Source: Clostridia bacterium
GTDB lineage: Bacteria > Bacillota > Clostridia > Oscillospirales > Butyricicoccaceae
Direction: 5' to 3'
Assembly: GCA_017455565.1 (NCBI GenBank)
Contig: JAFSZV010000042.1
Coordinates: 1-64,000 of the forward strand
Length of the DNA: 64,000 nt
Part shown: positions 23,983 through 32,644 of the stretch, in pieces
How the letters are laid out: each line of letters starts with the position of its first letter
Numbering within the stretch: position 1 is the first letter of the stretch
Program-made: the position numbers and the translations under genes
The notes under the pieces: model-generated
What the model saw: the letters and a program-made list of their open reading frames with translations, nothing else
Database searches by the model: none
What the model was told of the DNA's origin: nothing

Positions 23983-26190
23983 ATGGCGGCTCTTTGGCGG
24001 CAGAACGGCAGGCAGTCCCGAAAACTGCTCTGGTTTTCTGCCGCCTTTTTTCTCGCCGCGGCTGCTTTTTCCCTGCTGGCGGGGGCTTTTGACGACGTTT
24101 ACGCCGCGCTCTGGCTGACGCTGGGAATCTTTTTCGGTTTGAGCGCGGCGGTTGTTTTACTGCTGCGGGAGGCCTCTTTTTCACGGACGGCGATCCTGTT
24201 TGGCGCGGTCTTCGGCTGCGTCTGGTGCCTTTGCTATACTGCGTTGGTTTATCGGCCGGCAGTTTCGTTGGCCGGCGAGGCGGGAATTCTGCGGGTGGAA
24301 CTGACGGAATACGCGGAATCTCGCACTTCCTACGGTCTGGCTTACGGTATTCTCACCGAGATCGACGGACGCGCCTGCCGTCATAACGTCCGCGTTTATC
24401 TGAAAGACGGTTCGCCGGATTATGTGCCGGGAGACGTTTTGACGTTTGCGGGGTCGATCCGGCGGGCAAATCCCAATTACCGTGCCGCACTGCTGCAAAA
24501 AGGCTGTTTCCTTACCATCAGGCAGGAGGAAGCAGAGACCTGTCTGCGTGCCGGCGCGATGACATTTTTGCGCCGTGCGCGGGTCCTTTCCCATAATCTG
24601 GGCGCTCGATCGCTGAAACTCCTTCCGGGCGACGAAGGCGCGCTTCTTGCGGCGATGCTGTACGGCGATAAAAGCGGGATGCCGCACGATCTGGAGCGTT
24701 CGCTCACCGTCAGCGGCATTCGCCATATCACAGCGGTCTCCGGACTGCACGTTTCGATCCTCGCGGGGATGCTGATCCGTCTTTTGGGCAAGAAAAAGGG
24801 TCTGCTTGCGGCTGTGCCGGTTTCCGTAATCTATGCCGCCATTGTAGGGTTTCCGGCATCGGTGATCCGGGCGGTGGTGTTTCTTGTGTTTTGGTCAGCC
24901 TCATTCTGGCTCAAAGAAGAACGGGACCCGCTCACCGCGCTTGGCGGCGGACTTACCCTGTTGCTGCTGCTGAATCCGTTTTCCGCGCTCAGCGTGAGCC
25001 TGCTGCTTTCCTTTTTCGCGACGCTTGGCTTGATCGTTCTTGCACCGCCCATCTCTCAGGCGCTTTACGCGCCGCTTAAGCGCGTGAAATGGAAACCGCT
25101 TCGCGGGGCGCTGCATTATACTGCGTCGACTGCTGCCGCTTCCGTCGCGGCGATTCTGTTCACGCTGCCTGTGAACATGCTGTTTTTCGATTCGATCCCG
25201 CTGGTGGGTCTTCTGACCAATCTTCTTGTCCTTTGGACGGTGGCGATCGCTATGGAGTTGGGGATCGTCATGCTGACGATTTCCTTTGTCTTCACGCCAG
25301 CGGCGGCTTTGCTCGGCGCACACATCGCCCGCTGGCCGCTGCGGTGGATCGTTCTGGTTGCGAAAACGACCGGCGCGTGGCGTTTTGCCGCGGCAGACGC
25401 GGCGAATCTGTATCTGGCGCTGTTCGGATTTCTGACCCTTTTTGTCCTGCTTTTGTGGAAAAGGAGGCGCGTAGCGGGAAAAACCGCCGTGATTTTCGCG
25501 CTTACGATGCTGTTCGCGGCCGCCGCGCTGACGGCGGGTGAGCGGATGATGCTGAGAGAGGTCCAGATTCTGTCTTCCGGTGGGCAGCCGGTGATCCTGA
25601 TCCGCGGCGAACGGATCTCAATGGTCAACACAGGCGCGCAGAGCGAGACGGCGGCAAGGGCGCTGGAAGATGCAATGGTTCGCTGGAACGCCGCAGAAAC
25701 AGACACGGTGCTTTGCACCTCCGCGCAATACCGGACGCAGGGCGGGCTGGCCGCCGTGCTGCGTGTCCAGACGCCGCAGCGCCTGATCCTTCCCGCAAAG
25801 AGCCGGGAAATTTCCGAGGCCTTTTCCGATAAAAACCCGTTGATCTACAGAGAATCAGGAACTGTAATGGTAAACAGCTTGTCAATCGAACTGATATGCG
25901 CAGACGAGAATTTGTATGCCTGCCGCATGGTGGGCGACCATTTTTCACTGCTGAATCTGTGCGGCTTGAAACCAGAACAGATCCGTCCTCTTCTTGAAAA
26001 CAGGATTTGCGAGGCGGAATATCTTCTGCTGGATGACCGACTGATGAATGATTCTGTCCTGCTGCTTTATCTGGCGCAAACGGTAAAGCCGGACCGGATC
26101 CTGGTGGCGGATTTCGAACGTACGGCAACGACTATAACGGCATTCCTGTCGTCATGCTGGGATATGACGGCGTGCGCATACGATATGTGA
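23983..26190 (+). CDS. comEC: ComEC/Rec2-family DNA uptake channel with degenerate C-terminal hydrolase domain
   Basis: 735 residues. An N-terminal membrane/OB region (about 1-190) precedes the ComEC competence core of about eight helices, including GIRHITAVSGLHVSILAGML near 245-265. ComEC forms the channel that imports single-stranded DNA. Family members with a C-terminal metallo-beta-lactamase domain show HxHxDHxGG there; here the aligned position reads TSAQYRTQGGLAAVL near 578-592 and no later His ligands are found, although the fold-like pattern (VNTGAQSET) remains. The nuclease-like activity is therefore predicted absent. holA follows after nine bases. Confidence 0.85.
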   Translation: MAALWRQNGRQSRKLLWFSAAFFLAAAAFSLLAGAFDDVYAALWLTLGIFFGLSAAVVLLLREASFSRTAILFGAVFGCVWCLCYTALVYRPAVSLAGEAGILRVELTEYAESRTSYGLAYGILTEIDGRACRHNVRVYLKDGSPDYVPGDVLTFAGSIRRANPNYRAALLQKGCFLTIRQEEAETCLRAGAMTFLRRARVLSHNLGARSLKLLPGDEGALLAAMLYGDKSGMPHDLERSLTVSGIRHITAVSGLHVSILAGMLIRLLGKKKGLLAAVPVSVIYAAIVGFPASVIRAVVFLVFWSASFWLKEERDPLTALGGGLTLLLLLNPFSALSVSLLLSFFATLGLIVLAPPISQALYAPLKRVKWKPLRGALHYTASTAAASVAAILFTLPVNMLFFDSIPLVGLLTNLLVLWTVAIAMELGIVMLTISFVFTPAAALLGAHIARWPLRWIVLVAKTTGAWRFAAADAANLYLALFGFLTLFVLLLWKRRRVAGKTAVIFALTMLFAAAALTAGERMMLREVQILSSGGQPVILIRGERISMVNTGAQSETAARALEDAMVRWNAAETDTVLCTSAQYRTQGGLAAVLRVQTPQRLILPAKSREISEAFSDKNPLIYRESGTVMVNSLSIELICADENLYACRMVGDHFSLLNLCGLKPEQIRPLLENRICEAEYLLLDDRLMNDSVLLLYLAQTVKPDRILVADFERTATTITAFLSSCWDMTACAYDM

Positions 26191-26199
26191 GGTGAACAG

Positions 26200-27243
26200 A
26201 TGGCTTACGAAAAACGATCCGCGGACCGCGCCGCGCTTCAAAAACTGAAGCAGGATATCCGTGCCGGAAAGCCGGAAACGCTTTATGTTTTTTGGGGAGA
26301 AGAGAGCTACCTCAAGCGTTATTATCTCAAACAACTCCGCGAGCTGTGTGGCGGCGTGTTTCCTGAGTTTAATACTGTGACGCTGAACGGCGAACAGGTG
26401 ACGGCAGAGACGCTGAGCGGCGCCGTTGACAGCGTGCCCATGGGCAGCGAACGCAAGCTGGTGGTGGTGCGGGATTATAAGCTGATGCAGCCGTCGGGGG
26501 ATATGAAGGAATATCTTCCGCAGCTTTTGGGAAATCTTCCGGAGTATATTTGTCTGGTGTTTTACTTTGAAACGCTGGAGTTCAAGGCTGATAAGCGGCT
26601 CAATCTCTGGAAACAGATCGAGGCGAACGGACAGATCGTCGAGTTTGCTCAGTCGGCGGCAGACAGCCTGATCCCCTGGATCAAAAGCCATTTCGAGGCG
26701 CACGGCAAATCCATCGGCACCAGGGAATGCGAATATCTGATGTTCCTTTGCGGGACCTCTATGGATAACCTGTTGACCGAGATCGACAAGATCTCCGCTG
26801 GGACGACGGGATCGGTCATTGAACAGAGCGATATCGACGCGCTGGGTTCCCGCATGCTGGAGGCCACGGTGTTTGAGCTGACCGACAGTTTGGCAGAAGG
26901 GAAACAAGATAGGGCGCTGGCCATTTTGCGGGACCTTTTTGACATGAAGCAGGAGCCTGTGGCGATCCTGGCCGCCGTGACAAAGCAGTTCCAGCGGCTT
27001 TATGGCGCAAAACTGGTGTCAGCCGCCGGAAAAGGTGAGAATGAATTGGCAGAGCTGCTGGAATACCGGTCCGCTTACCCCGCCCGGCGGGCGATGCAGA
27101 GCGCACGGCGCTTTTCGCTGCCGCAGCTTCGCAAGGCGCAGCAGTTGTGTCTGGAAACGGACGTTGCGATGAAAAGCAATCTCCCGGACGATCAGCGCAC
27201 GCTGGAGCTGTTTTTGTTCAGACTTGCGGAGGCATCCAGATGA
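26200..27243 (+). CDS. holA: DNA polymerase III delta subunit (clamp loader)
   Basis: 347 residues matching the HolA architecture: AAA+ domain I opening with YVFWGEESYLKRYYLKQL near 29-46, the domain II helices with MEATVFELTDSLAEG-type motif near 222-235 (LEATVFELTDSLAEGK) and an all-helical C-terminal collar. No Walker A is expected in delta. comEC-holA adjacency is common in Firmicutes. Its stop overlaps the next start. Confidence 0.9.
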   Translation: MAYEKRSADRAALQKLKQDIRAGKPETLYVFWGEESYLKRYYLKQLRELCGGVFPEFNTVTLNGEQVTAETLSGAVDSVPMGSERKLVVVRDYKLMQPSGDMKEYLPQLLGNLPEYICLVFYFETLEFKADKRLNLWKQIEANGQIVEFAQSAADSLIPWIKSHFEAHGKSIGTRECEYLMFLCGTSMDNLLTEIDKISAGTTGSVIEQSDIDALGSRMLEATVFELTDSLAEGKQDRALAILRDLFDMKQEPVAILAAVTKQFQRLYGAKLVSAAGKGENELAELLEYRSAYPARRAMQSARRFSLPQLRKAQQLCLETDVAMKSNLPDDQRTLELFLFRLAEASR

Positions 27244-27827
27244 TCCCGCTGCGGCCCGTGATCCTGGTGGAGGGGAAATACGACAAAATCAAGCTGTCGC
27301 AGATCTTTGACGCCACCATCCTCACTACGGAAGGATTTGGAATTTTCAAGCAAAAAGAAAAAACCGCGCTCTTGCGGCGGCTTGCCGAGACCTGCGGTCT
27401 GCTGATCTTTACCGACGCCGACGGAGCCGGCCTTGTGATTCGCAATTATCTGAAAGGCGCAATCCCGTCGGGAACGGTTTATCACGCCTATCTGCCGCCG
27501 GTAAAAGGCAAGGAACGGCGAAAGGCCCATCCCTCCGGCGAGGGGCTCCTCGGCGTCGAGGGCGTGTCAGATGAGCTGATTATAAAGGCGGTGCGAGACA
27601 GCGGCGCGCTGGACTTGGAACCGCGGGCAAAAGGCGACTTGACAAAGGCCAATTTGTATGATCTGGGTCTTTCTGGCACGGAAGGCAGCACGGCACGGCG
27701 AAAAGCGGTCATGCGGGCGCTGTCGCTGCCGGAAAACCTCAGCGCAAACGCGCTGCTTGACGTTCTCAACTGCGTGACGGATCAAAACGGCTTGCGCCGT
27801 CTGCTGAAGCAAATGCCGCAAAGATAA
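27240..27827 (+). CDS. RNase M5-like Toprim protein (DUF4093)
   Basis: 195 residues. The N-terminal Toprim domain shows VEGKYDK at about 9-15 and the acidic motif FTDADGAG near 57-64. A C-terminal DUF4093-like half follows. Relatives include RNase M5, which trims 5S rRNA precursors, but the KYDK/DADG variant differs from classical RnmV, so the exact substrate is uncertain. The ATG at 27240 overlaps the holA stop and follows GGAGG by seven bases. Confidence 0.75.
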   Translation: MIPLRPVILVEGKYDKIKLSQIFDATILTTEGFGIFKQKEKTALLRRLAETCGLLIFTDADGAGLVIRNYLKGAIPSGTVYHAYLPPVKGKERRKAHPSGEGLLGVEGVSDELIIKAVRDSGALDLEPRAKGDLTKANLYDLGLSGTEGSTARRKAVMRALSLPENLSANALLDVLNCVTDQNGLRRLLKQMPQR

Positions 27828-27839
27828 GGGGTGACGCCT

Positions 27840-28520
27840 GTGACAAAACGGTTCGATTGTTTGATCCGAACGAAGGAAGATCTGAAAGCGGCGGTGGAAA
27901 CCTTCGGCATCGTGCCGTTGTTTCGCAATTCTATCTCAGGATTCTCAGTTGAGGAACACGTGGCGCCGGAAGCGTGGTTTCAATCCGAAGAGGGCGTGTG
28001 GGAGTGGAAGGGTCCGGTGATCCGGGAGACCGGCTGCGCTTACGGTAAATTCTTTGAGCGCAAAGCAGCGTTTGTCAGCCGGACATGGTTTCCCGATCTG
28101 GCAAATTACCGCCGCGACGGCTACGATTTCGACGCGCGTTGGGACGAAGGTCTCGCCGCCCGAAGCGACAAGGAACTTTTTGAACTGATCGAGAAAAACG
28201 GCCCGATCCTGTCTCGCCGGCTGAAGCAGATGGGGGATTACCGCAAGGGCGGAAGAAAGGGCTTTGATACATCCATCAATCGCCTGCAAGAGCAGGGCTA
28301 TGTGGTCATCAGCGATTTTGTCTATCTGACAACGGAAAAAGGCGAACAATACGGATGGGGGATTGCGGAATACGCCACCGCTGAGCGGCAGATGGGGCAG
28401 GCGTTTGCGGCGCATGTGTATGACCGGATGCCGGAGGCGTCTTATCGGCGGCTGCTGGAACTGCTGAAGACGATTGTTCCGAACACGGATGAAGCAACCT
28501 TGAAGCGGTTTTTGAAGTAA
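27840..28520 (+). CDS. Conserved protein, AlkZ-related (YcaQ-like) family
   Basis: 226 residues, soluble. Conserved-looking stretches are SGFSVEEHVAPEAWF, VWEWKGPVIRETGCAYGKFF and NYRRDGYDFDARWDEGLA, which I associate with clostridial proteins labelled AlkZ-related; a winged-helix-like part (ILSRRLKQMGDYRKGG) follows. AlkZ proteins are DNA glycosylases for crosslinks, but catalytic equivalence is not shown here. Two GTG codons (27831, 27840) are possible; the second has AAGGGGTG at proper spacing. Confidence 0.55.
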   Translation: MTKRFDCLIRTKEDLKAAVETFGIVPLFRNSISGFSVEEHVAPEAWFQSEEGVWEWKGPVIRETGCAYGKFFERKAAFVSRTWFPDLANYRRDGYDFDARWDEGLAARSDKELFELIEKNGPILSRRLKQMGDYRKGGRKGFDTSINRLQEQGYVVISDFVYLTTEKGEQYGWGIAEYATAERQMGQAFAAHVYDRMPEASYRRLLELLKTIVPNTDEATLKRFLK

Positions 28521-28586
28521 GCACTTCGCCCAGTGGAGCGAGTCAGAATATATCAATCAGATGAAAAAATTGAAAGGAGAATTCAA

Positions 28587-28745
28587 ATGAAAAAGTACGT
28601 TTGCGAGCCCTGCGGTTATGTTTATGATCCCGCGGTGGGCGATCCCGACAGCGGCATCGCCCCCGGCACTGCCTTTGAGGATATCTCTGCGGATTGGGTT
28701 TGTCCCATCTGCGGCGCCGCCAAATCGGATTTCCGCGCGGAATGA
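28587..28745 (+). CDS. Rubredoxin
   Basis: 52 residues, the standard size. Iron ligands are Cys6, Cys9, Cys39 and Cys42 in CEPCG and CPICG, with the usual [10 protein letters not shown] loop. It is a soluble one-electron carrier, often used for oxygen or peroxide detoxification in anaerobes. AAAGGAGA precedes the ATG at 28587. The stop overlaps the DUF1858 gene, suggesting a redox pair. Confidence 0.96.
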   Translation: MKKYVCEPCGYVYDPAVGDPDSGIAPGTAFEDISADWVCPICGAAKSDFRAE

Positions 28746-28966
28746 CGGATTTCTGGGAAATGGAGGAAGGCCCGCTTTCGGGCGACAATCTGATTGCGGA
28801 GATTGTGAATCTCTATCCGGAAACGGTGGAGTTTCTGGAAAGCGTCGGCATGCACTGTGTGGGCTGCACGGCCGCAGCGGGCGAAACGCTGTTTGAGGCC
28901 TGCCGGATCCACGGCTTGAGCGGCGCGAAAGTGCTGCGCGAGCTCAACCGCATCCTGACGGAATAA
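28742..28966 (+). CDS. DUF1858 redox-disulfide domain protein
   Basis: 74 residues. The pattern [20 protein letters not shown] then VGC matches the DUF1858 domain found at the front of ScdA/Ric-type iron-sulfur repair proteins and beside hybrid-cluster proteins. The CVGC motif is a likely redox or metal site. It starts by ATGA overlap with rubredoxin, so both are probably made together. Confidence 0.8.
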   Translation: MTDFWEMEEGPLSGDNLIAEIVNLYPETVEFLESVGMHCVGCTAAAGETLFEACRIHGLSGAKVLRELNRILTE

Positions 28967-28975
28967 AACGGCACG

Positions 28976-29007
28976 CAAAAATGCGCCTCGTATGAGGCGC
29001 ATTTTTC
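28976..29007. terminator. Bidirectional terminator between convergent genes
   Basis: AAAAATGCGCCTC-gtat-GAGGCGCATTTTT, perfect, serving the DUF1858 gene and ypeB. Confidence 0.85.
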
Positions 29008-29018
29008 TTTGCAGACGT

Positions 29019-30317
29019 TTAACGGCGCAGCGTGCCGCCCTCTGTTTGCGACAGCAGATCAATGGCTTCGATCTGGCCGTTTTCACAGTTGATATAATAA
29101 ACCACGGAATCGTCTGATCCGCCGGTGCAGACGTATTCCCAGCAAAGGATGTCGTTTTTTCCTGCGGACTGCCGGTAAACGGCAGCTTCCGAGGTAACGG
29201 AAAGCGTGGGATTCAGCATCGCGCGGGCGTCCTCCGACGAAAACGAGGGCTCTGCCGATTGCCGGTTTTGATGGTTCATCAGATAATCCGACGCGTCGAA
29301 ACGCACCACATCGCCGTTGTCCAGCGCCACGCCCACGCGAACAGAATCGCCGTAGGCGGTGACGCCATTGGCTGCATCCGACATCGTGACGGTGCAGATC
29401 CCGCCGTTTACAGTGGAATCTCCGGCCTTCAATGTTGTAAGGCCGATGGACTTTACAAAATCCGTTGCGGAGCGGATCGCGGCCTCTTGATTCAGACGGA
29501 TCTCTCCAATCTCCCGCGGATCGCAAAAGGCCAGGAGCTTTCCACCCGATCTTGAAAAAGACGCCGTGCGCTGGCCGACGGAAAACAGATAAGAGGGAAC
29601 ACGGCCTTCACAGTCGCCGAGAAACGCGGCCTGATCCCCCAAGAGCTTCTTCGCGTTTTTTTCGCATTCTTCCCGGGGACATGGCGTTTCCTGTCCCAGC
29701 CCCAGCGCCGTTCGCGTGTCCATATGGTCGGAGCCAGCGCCGTCGTATTCCAATGCGGGGTAAGAAGAAAATCCGTCGTTTAATTCGGACAGCGACTGTC
29801 CGAACGCTTCGCTGCCGGACGCAACGGGATCAGGAAACAGAAAAATCCCGGCGTCAAGCTGCTCCTTCAGCGGCGCCATTGCGTCAAGCATCTCGCGGGA
29901 ATTGCGCTGCAGCGTGGAAAGGGTGTCCCACTGTTCCGCGCCGTCGTTCCCGTAGAGTTCGCTTCGCAGAAGATAGTGCGCGTAATCGGCGGTCTGTGAA
30001 AGATAGGCGCCAAGCGTTTCCGTTGCCTCGACGCTGACCGGCAGGGAAGAGAGCAGGGCTGAGGCGGCCGAACCTTCCCGCCAGATGTCCGCCGCCAGGG
30101 ACTGCCGCATGGCAGCCGACGCATATTGCGTCTTTTCCAGCGCGGTGTCCATTGAAGACAGGCTGTTCATCAGTTGAGAAAGGCCGCTTTGATAGACAGA
30201 TTGCAGATGGGAAGCGTAACGTGAGGCGCGGTTTGCGTAAAAAAGCGTGCTTCCGCCGAAAATGACGGCAAGCGCCAGCGTGAATCCGGCAAAATGCCGG
30301 AGCGGTCCATGATTCAT
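29019..30317 (-). CDS. ypeB: Germination protein YpeB
   Basis: 432 residues. An N-terminal membrane anchor (about 8-30) is followed by a long helical YpeB N-domain (YASHLQSVYQSGLSQLMNSL region) and C-terminal PepSY-like repeats ending near VVYYINCENGQIEAIDL. In Bacillus YpeB is needed for deposition and control of the cortex-lytic enzyme SleB in the dormant spore. sleB is normally adjacent, but no SleB-type gene is next to it here. RBS CAGGAGGAAG precedes the ATG. Confidence 0.88.
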   Translation of the reverse strand: MNHGPLRHFAGFTLALAVIFGGSTLFYANRASRYASHLQSVYQSGLSQLMNSLSSMDTALEKTQYASAAMRQSLAADIWREGSAASALLSSLPVSVEATETLGAYLSQTADYAHYLLRSELYGNDGAEQWDTLSTLQRNSREMLDAMAPLKEQLDAGIFLFPDPVASGSEAFGQSLSELNDGFSSYPALEYDGAGSDHMDTRTALGLGQETPCPREECEKNAKKLLGDQAAFLGDCEGRVPSYLFSVGQRTASFSRSGGKLLAFCDPREIGEIRLNQEAAIRSATDFVKSIGLTTLKAGDSTVNGGICTVTMSDAANGVTAYGDSVRVGVALDNGDVVRFDASDYLMNHQNRQSAEPSFSSEDARAMLNPTLSVTSEAAVYRQSAGKNDILCWEYVCTGGSDDSVVYYINCENGQIEAIDLLSQTEGGTLRR

Positions 30318-30338
30318 CGTATCTTCCTCCTGTTTTTC

Positions 30339-30368
30339 TTAGTATTTAGAAATCTTAAGGAAATATGC
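30339..30368 (-). promoter_or_regulatory. Candidate sporulation (sigma-E/G) promoter of ypeB
   Basis: On the minus strand GCATATTT (30368-30361) and AATACTAA (30346-30339) are 14 bases apart, resembling sigma-E/sigma-G -35 and -10 elements and lying about 20 bases before the ypeB start. Confidence 0.4.
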
Positions 30369-30389
30369 GGCTTTCAAAGCAAATCCCTG

Positions 30390-30418
30390 TTGCTGAACAT
30401 AAAAAAAGGTGATATAAT
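30390..30418 (+). promoter_or_regulatory. Sigma-A promoter of trpS
   Basis: TTGCTG at 30390-30395 and TATAAT at 30413-30418, 17-base spacing. Confidence 0.7.
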
Positions 30419-30454
30419 ACAAATAATTATGGCAAGAAGAAAGGAGCGGAAACC

Positions 30455-31471
30455 ATGCCTGAAATTGCCGAACAAAGAAAAAAGATCGTCCTCAGCGGGA
30501 TCCAGCCCTCGGGCAATCAGTTCACGCTGGGAAACTATATCGGAGCGATCCGCAACTGGGCCTTGATGCAGGACGAGTTCGATTGCCTTTATATGGTGGC
30601 GAACGAGCATTCTATCACCGTCCGGCAGGAGCCCGCCAAGCTGCGGGAGAACACCTACCGCGGGCTTGCGAGCCTGCTTGCCGCCGGGATCGACCCGCAG
30701 AAAAGCATCGTATTTATCCAAAGCCATGTTCCGGCCCATGCGGAGCTTGCCTGGATTTTGAATTGCTATACAATGTTCGGAGAGTTGTCCCGCATGACGC
30801 AGTTCAAGGACAAATCCGCGAAAAACGCGGACAATATCAACGCCGGTCTGTTCACCTATCCTGCGCTGATGGCGGCGGATATCCTGCTGTATCAAGCCGA
30901 TCTTGTTCCTGTTGGGGCCGATCAAAAGCAACATGTGGAGATTGCCCGCGACATTGCCGGACGGTTCAACGGCCTGTACGGAAACACCTTCCGCCTGCCA
31001 GAGCCTTATATTCCGGCCGTCGGCGCGAAGATTATGAGTCTTGCCGAGCCTGAGCGGAAAATGAGCAAATCCGACGCCAATGAAAACGCCAAGATCCTGG
31101 TGATGGATAAGCCGGAAGATATTATGCGGAAGTTCAAGCGCGCCGTCACCGATTCTTACGGAGAGGTCAGCCGGGGCGAGGACAAGCCGGGCATCAACAA
31201 TCTGATTACCATTTATTCCGTTGCAACGGGGAAAACTCCGGAGCAGGTGGAAGCCGAGTTTGCCGGAAAGGGTTACGGCGATTTCAAGAAAGCCTGCGGC
31301 GAAGCCGTGGTAGAGATGCTGCGGCCCTTCCGCGAGCAGGTGGAGGATTTGATGAAAAACCGGGATTATCTGGATCAGGTTGCCAAAGCGGGCGCAGACC
31401 GGGCCGAACACCTAGCCTTGCGGACACTTGCGAAAGTACAGAAAAAGGTGGGTTTTGTTCCAAAACCGTAA
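30455..31471 (+). CDS. trpS: Tryptophanyl-tRNA synthetase
   Basis: 338 residues, standard length. Class I signatures are visible: SGNQFTLGNYIGA near 19-31 (HIGH region) and KMSKSD near 201-206. GADQKQHVEIARDIAGRFN is the usual tryptophan-site helix. No T-box is seen in its short leader. An AAAGGAG site precedes the ATG. Confidence 0.96.
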   Translation: MPEIAEQRKKIVLSGIQPSGNQFTLGNYIGAIRNWALMQDEFDCLYMVANEHSITVRQEPAKLRENTYRGLASLLAAGIDPQKSIVFIQSHVPAHAELAWILNCYTMFGELSRMTQFKDKSAKNADNINAGLFTYPALMAADILLYQADLVPVGADQKQHVEIARDIAGRFNGLYGNTFRLPEPYIPAVGAKIMSLAEPERKMSKSDANENAKILVMDKPEDIMRKFKRAVTDSYGEVSRGEDKPGINNLITIYSVATGKTPEQVEAEFAGKGYGDFKKACGEAVVEMLRPFREQVEDLMKNRDYLDQVAKAGADRAEHLALRTLAKVQKKVGFVPKP

Positions 31472-31494
31472 CCTCGGAAAGCAGGGAAGCACTC

Positions 31495-32640
31495 ATGTTT
31501 CATATGATCAACGACAGCGTAACGCTGACCAGTCTTTTTGCCTTTGTGCTGGCGCTGGCGGTGTCCTTTGCCGTCACGCCGGCAGTCAAGATGTTTGCCA
31601 TCAAGATCAAAGCCATCGACGTGCCGAAGGATTCCCGGCGGATGCACAAGTTGCCGATCCCCCGGGCAGGCGGCCTTGCGATCTTCACGGGCTTTTTGGT
31701 GGGGTTTTTGCTGTTTGGACAGTTGACGGCGCAGAGCAGGGCGATCCTGATTGGGGCGCTGCTGTTGGTGGCGCTGGGCGTGGTTGACGATGTGGTGGCC
31801 CTTAAGCCCCCGGTCAAATTCCTCGGGCAGATCGTTGCCGCGCTCATCCCCGCGCTCAGCGGCGTTGTGGTGGAGTATTTCAGCAATCCGTTTTCGCAAA
31901 GCGGTTATCTGGCGCTGGGCGTGTTTTCCATTCCCGTTACGGTGATCTGGATCGTGGGCATCACCAACGCGGTCAACTTCATCGACGGTCTGGACGGGCT
32001 CGCCTGCGGCGTTTCCACCATCGCAACGGTGACGATGTTCGTCATCGCCATCCTGTATTCCGAGGTGCAGATCGCCGTAATGATGGCGGCGCTTGCCGGC
32101 GGATGCCTTGGCTTTTTGCCCTATAACATGAATCCGGCCAAAATTTTCATGGGAGACACCGGGGCCATGTTTTTGGGCTATCTTCTGGCGGTGACCTCGA
32201 TCCAGGGCCTGTTCAAGTTTTATGCGGTGATCTCCTTTGCCGTGCCGTTCATTGTGTTGGGCTTGCCCATTTTTGATACGGCCTTCGCCATCGTGCGGCG
32301 TGTGGCCCACGGGCAGAGCCCGCTGCAGGCCGACCGTGGCCATGTGCATCACCGGCTGATCGATCTGGGCTTTGACCAGAAGCAGAGCGTGGCGATCCTC
32401 TATGCGTTCAGCGCCGTGATGGGGCTGACGGCCGTGATCCTTGCCACCACAAACGAGGCAAAGCTCATTATCCTTGCAGTGGCCGTCCTGATCTGCTTCT
32501 TCCTGGGGATGACCCTGATGACGGTGGAAAAACGCCATCAGAAGGAAGAACAGGCGATGATCGACGAGCTTTGTGAGGAAGTGGAAAAAAAGAAACGGCA
32601 GGCGGAACAAAGCAACGAAGCGGAAGAAAAAAAGGAGTAA
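31495..32640 (+). CDS. tagO: Undecaprenyl-phosphate GlcNAc-1-phosphate transferase (TagO/WecA-like)
   Basis: 381 residues with about eleven membrane helices. Family motifs: DDVVALKPPVKFLGQ near 98-112, NAVNFIDGLDGLACG near 159-173, AKIFMGDTGAMFLGY near 215-229 and the HVHHRL cytoplasmic motif near 284, which marks the GlcNAc-1-P branch rather than MraY. The C-terminal tail is highly charged. It makes GlcNAc-PP-undecaprenol, the first lipid intermediate of wall polymers. The epimerase gene follows after four bases. Confidence 0.9.
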   Translation: MFHMINDSVTLTSLFAFVLALAVSFAVTPAVKMFAIKIKAIDVPKDSRRMHKLPIPRAGGLAIFTGFLVGFLLFGQLTAQSRAILIGALLLVALGVVDDVVALKPPVKFLGQIVAALIPALSGVVVEYFSNPFSQSGYLALGVFSIPVTVIWIVGITNAVNFIDGLDGLACGVSTIATVTMFVIAILYSEVQIAVMMAALAGGCLGFLPYNMNPAKIFMGDTGAMFLGYLLAVTSIQGLFKFYAVISFAVPFIVLGLPIFDTAFAIVRRVAHGQSPLQADRGHVHHRLIDLGFDQKQSVAILYAFSAVMGLTAVILATTNEAKLIILAVAVLICFFLGMTLMTVEKRHQKEEQAMIDELCEEVEKKKRQAEQSNEAEEKKE

Positions 32641-32644
32641 TCTC

